Source: Anthoceros angustus
Lineage: Eukaryota > Streptophyta > Anthocerotopsida > Anthocerotales > Anthocerotaceae
Assembly (NCBI GenBank): GCA_010909165.1
Contig: VJWM01000226.1
Span: 62,001 to 126,000 of the forward strand
Direction: 5' to 3'
Length of the DNA stretch: 64,000 nucleotides
Each line of letters opens with the position of its first letter. Position 1 is the first letter of the stretch. A program made the translations under genes and the position numbers. The notes below the pieces were generated by a model. That model was not told the DNA's origin. It ran no database searches and was given only the letters and a program-made list of their open reading frames with translations. Below, one piece after another: positions 10,890 to 19,578 of the stretch.

Positions 10890-11062
10890 AAGACAATCCA
10901 GCATAATCGTTCGAGCAGAGCAGCTTAGGCCAAGACACACCATGCTCGTTCGAGCAGAGCAGCTTAGGCCAAGACAGACTACACTCCTTCGAACAGAGCA
11001 GCTTAGGCCGAGACACACCACGCTCGTTTGAGCAGAGCTGCTCTGACCTAGACAAACCAGTA
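10890..11062. repeat. Minisatellite, about four 40-bp units
   Basis: Imperfect tandem repeats built on CTCGTTCGAGCAGAGCAG followed by CTTAGGCCAAGACACACCA. Units diverge by substitutions (for example the CTCCTTCGAACAG and CTCGTTTGAGCAG variants). The block lies 140 bp beyond the 3' end of the U2 snRNA gene. It reads open on the minus strand as a Leu/Ser/Cys repeat, but that looks like a by-product of the repeat period. Confidence 0.75.
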
Positions 11063-11203
11063 CGCTCGTTCACAACCTGCTTGGGCCCAGATTAACAGGA
11101 AAAAACACACCATAGACACTTCGCGATCGACCATAATGATAGCTCCTGTTTCCTCACTACCAACATCCTTTTTGGGTTTTGTTTGGGTCCCCCAGGAGGG
11201 GTG

Positions 11204-11399
11204 GGGTGCGCCAGGCAATGGAAGTAGTGCAATACCAGAGCGACGCGCGTGGGGCCGAGGTAGCAAGCTACCTCATAAGGCTCCACCCCCTGAAAGAAAT
11301 AAGATTAATATCATGTGGGTCGATGACCCACGTATCAGATATTAAACTGATAAGAACAGATACTACACTTGATCTTAGCCAAAAGGCCGAGAAAGGTAT
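11204..11399 (-). ncRNA. U2: U2 spliceosomal snRNA
   Basis: The minus strand from 11399 begins ATACCTTTCTCGGCCTTTTG and continues through the highly conserved U2 5' region, including the branch-point-recognition segment GTGTAGTATCTGTTC. Stem-loop IIa is GTGGGTCATCGACCCAC, with paired T-A changes relative to the common GTGGGCCATCGGCCCAC, which keeps the stem. An Sm-like site (ATTTCTTTC), stem-loop III (GAGGTAGCTTGCTACCTC) and a terminal stem-loop containing GTATTGCACTAC and CCTGGCGCACCCC follow. The 196-nt length matches plant U2. I did not find a convincing plant USE element or TATA box upstream (11400-11500), so an expressed gene is likely from covariation but not proven. Confidence 0.92.
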
Positions 11400-13469
11400 A
11401 TTTCATAAGTGGTAGCACCCAGTACTTGTATCATTCCGAAGGCGCCTCATTTAACCGTAGCAGTATGGGTTATATGTTTCTGAACTCCGACGAGAACCAG
11501 TAAACAAGTGCTCCTCAGAAAGGGCCAATGCTTGCCCAAGAGCGGACCTAATCAGTGATAGCCACCAATGGTTTCGGCCCATAAAGAGGGCGGGTATTGG
11601 GTCTGACATGGACCATGGTCTGCTAGCCGCCGCCTCGAGGGAAGCAGATGAGATTGTGTGAAACCTCGCCTTCTCCGTGGCAAACCCTACTGCTGCTGCT
11701 CGGGCCGTCACACTGGAGCCCTCCCTTCGCTGAGGGAGCCTGGTGGTTCGTCCCCCCATGGTCGCTGTAGAGGCAGTTCAGCCGAGTACAGGCCTTTCCT
11801 GTTTCAACACTCCGCACAACTGATTGGTAATTGTCTTTCAAGCTGGATATGTTCTCAATGATCGAGAGTGTCGGATAATCCAAATCACTGTGGGGTTGCA
11901 GAAGGTGTGTGCCTGAATATAAAAATCTACGGGCACCACTGGATCCGACAAGTTAGGGTGCCACCATCCGCAGGGTCATTCATGAGTCCTGGAGATCTTT
12001 CGTACATCTGCATAGTAAATATGCAGCTTCAAAGGAGAAACTCTTTGTCCCGGCATATCCCAAACAAACTGGGTGTACTAAAGGAGCCCCTCCCGCAACA
12101 TGTCTCATGCTTCCTCCGGATGCAATGTATGGGGCCCTTCCTGTTCAACACCATGATGTGCAGACTGACTCCTTTAAACTATTTTTTTCTCTTGTGGAAC
12201 CGCATCCTGCCAATGTGGTGCACCGGTGCACCAGGAAAGCGAAGGATGTGTCCGCCATGGTTTTGAACCAAATGCCTCCAGGTGGTGTTCTAAAACCGTC
12301 GTAGCCCTACAGGCTTGTGCAAGCAAAGGGAGCAGACATGGAAACTGGGCTGCAGGTGCGCAATGCTGATGTGCTAGCCGCAGAGGTTGGGCTTGATTGG
12401 TTGCAGTAGCTTAATGGACCTACATGTATGCAAAGTGTGGCATGAGTCAAGGGGCTCTTCGTCTCTCCGGTGGTATGCACCAAAACGACATCTTGTGACA
12501 TTTGTTGGCCTCCTTGTTGGCCTCCAGCAGGCTTGTGCTGCTTATGGGTGCCCAAGCGTTGGACAAGGGGACAAGCTTCACACATGAGCCGAGTGGGGAA
12601 CCGAGGCTTGAAAGTGATGTGAATGTAGGTTGTAGCTTGGAACGTGGGGCTTGGAAACGTTCCAAGGCGAGCCAACCGTTCTTGCTAAAACAGCTAATGA
12701 ATTGGCTTGTCCTATCAATTATTTTCAAATTAGAGGAAGCAATATCTATGTTTTTTTAAGAGATCAAGGCATCATTTGATTTCAAAAATGAAGAGGATAA
12801 ATTGAAAAAATGAAAAATTGTAAGAGTCAAACTTCAAGGAACAATTCTTGAAATAAGCAAGTTACCTCAACCCAGCCCTTCATGTGATGGATCAACATCA
12901 ACATTTCGATAGATTTACATAGATAATCAAATGTGATTGCCCAAGAGGATGTCCCATAAAATGCTACCCCGCAAGAAACTATGATACAAGAATAATCAAG
13001 TGTGACTGCACAAGATGATGTCCAAAGGAAAACTACCCCTCAAGAAAGAAAGTATGACACAAGGCTCCCAAAAAGCACAACCAGATTGGAGTATCCTATG
13101 AGCAAGTGCCAAGGAGGAAGTCAGCAGCCGACGCTTGTTAAAGTCCCGTAGTCGATGTCAAGACAAAATGGGATGGAGCATCCCACATGTTGGTGCAGGT
13201 TGTAAACTCTCTCAAACCGGTGAAGTATGTGCTGTGAAGAAAGAAGTGACACAAGCTTGGTTCCTTGGCAGGTAATTTTAGAGTTGCGGTGCTCGTAAGT
13301 GGACACTCTCATTGATCATGATAGTCTCACGCCTGGAAGATGGTGGAGTGGAGCAAAGTCGTTTGCCTCTTCCAAACGAAGGCTTGGGTAGCAAGAACGG
13401 GGGGTGGGTTCCACGAAGACCTCCACGGTCCATCCTGACAGGTAATCGAGCGGGAGTCCGGACTCCGCA
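11400..13469. other. Intergenic, no gene recognised
   Basis: About 2 kb with only short frames. 12700-13100 is AT-rich with A-rich runs. A short duplicated phrase (CAAGAAACTATGATACAAG... / CAAGAAAGAAAGTATGACACAAG) occurs around 12970 and 13040. It includes the upstream region of the U2 gene. Confidence 0.5.
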
Positions 13470-13750
13470 GCCCGGAACATACCTTCCCCACTACTGTGTG
13501 CCGCATCCGATTCGACAAAAGGTACAGTGAAGCACTAGTGGCGGACAATATTAATGTTACACTCTGGACATTCTTTGGGCCTCTCACCGGAGAAGGCTGA
13601 TGTCACTCGGCCTGCTGGCAGGCAAGGCAGGTACCCTGGAGGCGTGTGGGATCGACTGTCCTGTCCTGGATGTGGAGCAGGATGAAGCTCTCACGGCAGC
13701 CGCATACAGTAACTGGCCCCCAGAGCCGCTAAGTTCAGTGTTGAGTAAGT
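13470..13750 (+). pseudogene. Decayed C-terminal fragment of the FAD amine oxidase-like gene (third copy)
   Basis: Across two frames the fragment gives PGTYL, FDKRYSEALVAD, LSPEKADVT, and LLAGKAG...CPVLDVEQDEALTAAA. These align with GTYLERIDRRYAEARVLD, LSQEKAYVTGLLAAKAA and VLDVERDEAHIAAA of the copies at 1.8-2.2 and 4.0-4.4 kb. Unlike those two, this copy has many substitutions as well as a deletion of the FAD-motif region (no NVFLAGDWV), so it is an old, dead fragment. Confidence 0.75.
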
Positions 13751-14852
13751 TGCAGTCATGTTGTATGTGTGTGATGTACATACATACCAAGATTCCATTA
13801 GTTAGGCACGTAGGACATGGATTTGATCCTCAGTACTGTACGTTTTACTGCCTTCTTGATGTCACCACAGACGTGGGCCGCATACATAATACATACAGTA
13901 TGTACTGCTGTGCGTGCTTCATACTCTACTGTATATACAAATGTACTCTTGTGAGGTATCATGTCTTCATCCTTCATCCCGATCTGGAGCCGTGCAGAGT
14001 ACTAGAAGCGTGGGCCATTTATGAATGTATGTTTTGGTGTCACTGCTTGTAGCTTGCAGCTGGTAGCATAGCTTCTTGATGAAACATGGTAGGAGAAGTG
14101 GCGGTCGCGGTCGGCGGGGTCGCTGCGACAGCAGGCTAGGTGGAGCTTTCACCTGCAATGCCTGCAGCTGGCCACACTTTGCCTTCTTTCTACACTATGT
14201 GCATTGTACAGTACAGCAAAGGGAACAAGTGTGCCTCTCCTTTTTGTTCAAAATTGCCAAAAGCAAGGTACAAAATTCATGCCCGCACACAAAACGGCGC
14301 GGCGAGCGGGCTCACAAAAAGACAAGTTAGCCGGCTCGCGTTTTTCAGCTGTAGGGCATGGGCATTCAAATTGCAATGTCCTACGTACATCCCAGAAAAG
14401 AAAAGCCAGCATCACACTTGAAATTGATAAGCCAAGTCTCCAGATCTCAACATGATCGGCCAGTCCTACAATGCTGCTCTACACTACGCTTCGGACCTAG
14501 AAAAGTACAGGGTATGTAAGTACATACCTACATACATATCTGCTGGTAAGCAATTTCATCATGCAACATCGGAAGGGTTCGCGGCGTGTATCATGGGCCG
14601 CTGCCCCTTCCAACAACGTCTGCTCCAAGAATTGCAACAGCAGTTATGATGGCCACTAAGGAGGGCCTAACAAAATAGCTGATGGCAATCTATGCAAGAA
14701 CCAGGCAATTCCTTCCGCCGGGGTTTGGGTGACTTGGATTGCTGGGTATCATGGCAAAGACCATGTCTTCAAGCCTTCTTGAATGCTCCCTGCATGTGCA
14801 AGTGACGTGCGTGTGGATTGTCGCGAACTCCCATGTAATGTATGTACGTGAT
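13751..14852. other. Intergenic, no gene recognised
   Basis: Rich in TACATACATA-type tracts (13770-13790, 13880-13900, 14510-14535). The right end is the likely 3' UTR of the DUF688 gene. No protein family recognised on either strand. Confidence 0.5.
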
Positions 14853-16886
14853 TCATGAGGCCACTCGCATGCGAGACATCCCACGGAAGGCTTGATAGTT
14901 CTTCACCGAGGAACAACCGAGGCAGCTCAGGATTCCTGTCCTATTAGGAAGGAGAGCCTTCAGTCTCCCCAGGCTTTCTTCCCTGTCACCGGGCTGGTCC
15001 GTCTTGTAACGCCTGTACAGAGGAAAGTGCTCCGAAGCTAAAGTGTCAGCCGGAGATGCATCCACCTGACTCGCTTGGTTCTTGGTCAGCAATGCTTTCT
15101 TGAGACCTGGAGAAGCACTGGCATTGCTGAACCTCCCTGGCTTCACATCCTGAGGGCAGTAAGGTAACGCACCATCCACAAGATCTGCACCACCTGAACT
15201 GTTGCTTCCGGAGTTGGATGATGAAAAGCTGCCAAAGCTACCTCTACCACCCCCAATGCTGCCAGAGCTGCTATTGCTTGCTGGTGAATCCGTCGGTCGG
15301 GATGCTGCTATAACATCACGGGATTCCTCAAGGAGCTCATCCAGGGAGAGCCCCTTCAGACCAGTCCAGGCCACATTATTGCTGCCTACTAACTTCTTGG
15401 GCACTCCAGCGACAGCACGTCCGTTATACTCACGTTCCCTGTCCTCAAGAGGCCAACTCGCATGGCTGTCGAAGGAAAAGGCATCCTTTTCCTCGACAGA
15501 AGCCCGCTTGGGCTTGTCTTTCTCTGTACGCCTAAACATCCTCAAAGGGGACAGAGACCTCACTCGTCGGTGGGCTGGAGGAACTCCAGCCGGACTACCC
15601 GTTCCCGCCTCCTCCTTGAAGAGCTTTTTCCCCTTGCGAGCGCTCTGCTCGTCCTTGCCGCTCCTCAGACCGAAAAAGAAGCCGCTGCCGCTGCCACTTC
15701 CCTTCTCTTTGGAAAAGGACTTCCCCTTCCTGTGCATCGGAGTTCCAGGAACACTGGCTCTGCCCCCCGCAAGGGAGCAATCTGCAGAGGCGAGATTGCT
15801 CTCTCCACACCGAGTATCCAAGCCATCAACCGAGCTCACCGGACCCGAATCAGCAATTGCCCTGCTATTCTGTTCGGAAGAAGAAGAGAAAAAGACCTCA
15901 GGGATACTCTCTTTCGCAGAGCTGAAGCTGGTGCCTGTGGATCCAGGCGTCAATTGTCCGCTCATCAAGTGCACATCCGAGTAGCTGAGCCTCGGTTCGT
16001 CTCCTCCAAATGCACTCAGAGAGGTAGCACGTCGTCCAGTCCGGTTGGAGAGGCCACACAATGCCAGAAGCTTCTGGGCCGGCGACGCAGAAGCTGATCT
16101 CGAAACCCGGCCGCTTACCATAGTGAGCCCCACTGCCTGGCCCAGCGACGTTGGCGTAGCTGGTGTGGGGCTCCTAAACGAGTTGCCCAAGGAACGGAAG
16201 CTCGCGATATCATCCCCCGCTTCAGTGAGCGCTACCGATTCCGAAGTCGGGGACCTAGAATGCTGCAGCCTGCTAGCCACCAGCTGAGACTGCAACCGAG
16301 GAGGCAGCTTGAGTGGCAGGATTTGGCCCTGGTGGAACAGTTGATCGGCAGCAGCAACCAAAACACCTTCTCCCTCACCCTTGCCGGCTACGGCACCTCC
16401 TCCTACCGTGTCCGCCTCAAATCTGGAACTGGAGAATTCAAACTCCGCCTCCTCTGGCTCGCAAGTCTCTGCCAATTCGTGCAGAGGGCTCAACGATCCA
16501 ACCCGCGGACTGTCCTTGTCCTTGCTAACCCCCGGAGCGCAAACCTCCTCCCCCTGCTGCTCCTGCACACCTTCCCAAGGGAGCATGAGCGGAACCTGCG
16601 GCGACTTCGGCGTGCCAGGCTTCTCCTCCCACTTGAAAGGCACAGCACCTTCGAGGTGACAAGGAGGCAGCAAGCTCTCGGTGACTGCAGAATTGCTATC
16701 AGCGTCGTCCATGGAGCGCAGAAACTTCACCGGACTGGACGGGGCACTCAAAAACGGCGGTGTCGCCCCCGCCCCGAGCTGCTCCTTCTCATGCTTGAAG
16801 GAAAAGGAAAAAGCTCGAATCCGCTTAGGAGAAACCTCAGGCACCCCAGGCCGCACAGCCGGCACCGCCTTCTGCTCCAGCCCCAT
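14853..16886 (-). CDS. DUF688 family protein (plant-specific, function unknown)
   Basis: Uninterrupted 677-residue frame, ATG at 16886 and TGA at 14853. The diagnostic DUF688 motif PFKWEEKPGTPKSPQ lies near residue 85, preceded by SPVKFLRSMDD. The rest is Ser/Pro/Gly-rich and probably disordered, with basic clusters (HRKGKSFSKEKG, RRVRSLSPLRMF) and a conserved-looking C-terminus (LPNRTGILSCLGCSSVKNYQ). No signal peptide or membrane segment is evident. Plant DUF688 proteins are uncharacterised; a nuclear or cytoskeletal role would be speculation. The long open frame in GC-rich DNA and the intact motif argue for a functional gene. Confidence 0.85.
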   Translation of the reverse strand: MGLEQKAVPAVRPGVPEVSPKRIRAFSFSFKHEKEQLGAGATPPFLSAPSSPVKFLRSMDDADSNSAVTESLLPPCHLEGAVPFKWEEKPGTPKSPQVPLMLPWEGVQEQQGEEVCAPGVSKDKDSPRVGSLSPLHELAETCEPEEAEFEFSSSRFEADTVGGGAVAGKGEGEGVLVAAADQLFHQGQILPLKLPPRLQSQLVASRLQHSRSPTSESVALTEAGDDIASFRSLGNSFRSPTPATPTSLGQAVGLTMVSGRVSRSASASPAQKLLALCGLSNRTGRRATSLSAFGGDEPRLSYSDVHLMSGQLTPGSTGTSFSSAKESIPEVFFSSSSEQNSRAIADSGPVSSVDGLDTRCGESNLASADCSLAGGRASVPGTPMHRKGKSFSKEKGSGSGSGFFFGLRSGKDEQSARKGKKLFKEEAGTGSPAGVPPAHRRVRSLSPLRMFRRTEKDKPKRASVEEKDAFSFDSHASWPLEDREREYNGRAVAGVPKKLVGSNNVAWTGLKGLSLDELLEESRDVIAASRPTDSPASNSSSGSIGGGRGSFGSFSSSNSGSNSSGGADLVDGALPYCPQDVKPGRFSNASASPGLKKALLTKNQASQVDASPADTLASEHFPLYRRYKTDQPGDREESLGRLKALLPNRTGILSCLGCSSVKNYQAFRGMSRMRVAS

Positions 16887-19578
16887 CTCCTCCCTCGGGC
16901 TCCCACCGCTGCAACCTAGGCCTCAACGCGATTCTTCGACCGCTGCAGCAACACAACAGAAAGACGGTTTCAACCAGCTGGCAACCTCCAACTCACCAAA
17001 CAGCCGCCAAACCGACAGATCTGTCGGTACCCAATTCCACCACATGCACAACAAGCGTGGCAGAAGACGGGACGGTAGGCGGGGAACCGACACCCTGCAT
17101 TGCGCCCGAGGACAAAGCCAAGAAAGCAATTCCCGCACCGAAAAATGCAGAACCGGCAGACACTACCAATACCGAAAGGACCAGAGAAGAAGAGCAGGCA
17201 TCGAAGCGAGGAGCCTCAAGCACCAAGACATGAAGAAGAAGACAAGAGGAATGCCACAAAGGACGGCGCTCAACGCTTCCGAGTAGCAGGTGACCAAAAA
17301 AACGTCGAAGAAACCTGAAATTGCAGGCAGGGAAATGTCATGACACCGGGATCTAACGCCCACGCCGCCGCCGCCGCCGCAGGAAGAAGACGCATCACGC
17401 ACAGTCCAAGACGAAGATGCAAGCAATTTTCAGGGAAACAGCGGAGAATGTGATCCAGCAGAGAAGCTAAGGCGCTCGCATGAGCCAGACGATGGCGTCA
17501 CGGAGCGTGAAGAAGGCGGAATTGGTGCAGGTAAAGGCGCCGCTGCCGGGCAGCTTCCGTTGCGTGCTCGGCCGCCTCCATGGCCGGGTCCCGGTCAGTC
17601 TGATGAAGAAGGAGGGCGAGCTAGGAGCGAGGCCAGTGGGTGGAAGGCGAGCCACTGTTCCTGCCCGTTAACTTCACCCCTTGCCCCGGGTTACCTGTGT
17701 CGGATCGTGAAGCACGGGTCAGAGTAAAAAGAGCGGCACACGTGGCCCGGCAAAAGGGCCCTTGTGTTTGGGGCAAGAACTTGGGAGGACGACGGGCTTC
17801 GGTCGCCCGTCGCCAGTCACCAGTCGCGACAGGAGCCGGTCGGGACCGACCGTGACCTTGAGGCGCGAAAGCTTTGGGTAAATAAATACGACGGCTCGAC
17901 GTGCATGCAACTTGGGGACGTGTAGAAAGGGGTATGCAGAGGAGCGTATCGAAAGTGGGTCGAAACATTCCCCGCAAAACCCGACGGTGGCGGCGACATC
18001 GGGCGACTTGCCCGTCGATGACTACACTTTAAAAATAGACTTGCCCGTCGATGCCTTGCGTTTAGGAGCGTATGACCCTAGGTATAGGCATTCATGGTAA
18101 TCGTCAAGCCCGCTTCGGCGCAGCGGCAAGATGCTGTGCTCGGTTACACTGTTGCTAACGGAGCGGCAAGCGGCGACCGGTTTCCGGCCAGGTCCGTTAA
18201 GCAAAGGCGGCTGGAGCATGGACGGGCGTGCATCATTTGCTCACGTCTCACAGCGCGTCTCGCGGCACGTCTCGTTCGGTGAGCCGCGGCTCATTTGGCA
18301 CCGGAGTCCTCTGCAGCTGCGCCTCCGCATGCGACGCCGGTAGTGAACTCGTGCGCTGCGGGGCTGGCCGACAATCATGTCCTCGTCCCTTTATCGGTGC
18401 ACGCAAAGGAAAGAAGCGCCTGCTGCGGCCTACAGGAGCCAGTGGACAACGGGCAAGTGCCAAGAAGAAGGGGAATGAGCGGAACGGAAAACGGGAAACG
18501 GGAGCGGGAAGGAACCTCTGACAACGGAGCCAGATCTGAATGTGCGCCACGTCCCAGGGCTAGCCTCTCACCTGCGGCAAGTGCTGATCTCATGCCTCGG
18601 GCCACCATCATCTGTATGAGGTAGGGATCTGGTGTCAGAGGAGCCAGTGGCGCTTCTGATGCAAATTCCCCGCTTTCAAACATCCCTGCCATTTTCTGGA
18701 GGCGTTGTGCGAGCCTGCGATGTGTGCTTTCGTCTGTGCAGCGTGTGACGGTGACCTGATTCAGGCTTCCGGCGTGGGCGACTGGTGACGGGCCTGACGG
18801 CCAGGGGCCCGCTGAGGACATCGATGTACATGAATGTACAGCCATGAATAGAAAGAAAGATGGCCTGCACATGAGGAATCTCATGGAGTCAGGTTAGGGC
18901 ATGATGTACCAGAGTATGTATGATATGTAAGGTAAGGTAATGCAAGGTGAGGAAGCGGAGGGATTGGGCATGGGGGGATAGTATGAGGAGACAAAGGAGG
19001 AACAGTATGCCGCATGGCCGTCACGATGGTAGGAGCTACAGGACAAGGCAGCCCCCGGGGGCCCCGAGTGCAACAGTGCAGCACTTGCGATGCACATTTG
19101 GTGGCAGATGAGAGTTTGGAGCGTAGCGGCTTCCCACCTTACCTCCTTTGACCATGGAAACCTTGTGAATGGACTTCACTCCAACTGCAAACAGACGGCT
19201 CATCGGCATTGTGTGATGACAGCAGGCCAATCACAGCTGCGGAGCCATCCAAGATTCAAATACTGTAGGGGGTAGGGAGGAACAACGGCAAGCTCTCGGC
19301 CCACTCGAATCTGTTTCTGTGGCAGCGAGAGTGGCGGTGGAGAGCTCACCTCGTCCGTGATGACCGACTCCCGTGTCGGTGACGCTTGCCTTGACGCCGA
19401 CATCTTTCCCCGCTTCCGGCATTATGTCCTGGATGTACATCCATAAAAGGCAACGGCGCAGAGCTAAACAGGAACAGGCATTAGCTACGTCGTGCCTCGA
19501 TATTTAGCCTGTGATTCCCTCTGCCTTCCATGTTACATCCACATAAATCTACTTGGTGCTCAGCTCCAGCTGCTTGAA
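16887..19578. other. Intergenic between DUF688 and PPR genes, no gene recognised
   Basis: Upstream DNA of DUF688 (minus) followed by downstream DNA of the PPR gene (minus). It contains a GCC trinucleotide run at 17363-17380. Short frames on both strands show no recognised family. 18870-18960 holds GGTAAGGTAA-type short tandem phrases. Confidence 0.5.

Noticed and set aside
10890-11062. Possible CRISPR-like array
   Set aside because: Units are contiguous and degenerate, with no unique spacers; this is nuclear plant DNA.
15202-16919. Long plus-strand frames opposite the DUF688 gene
   Set aside because: GC-rich antisense shadow frames without family motifs; the minus frame carries the DUF688 signature.
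17480-17671. 63-residue plus-strand frame MSQTMASRSVKKAELV
   Set aside because: Short, no family resemblance, no second exon found; lies in the upstream region of DUF688.
18295-18624. Overlapping GC-rich frames on both strands at 18.2-18.9 kb
   Set aside because: No motif, no consistent coding pattern, no splice-linked partner.
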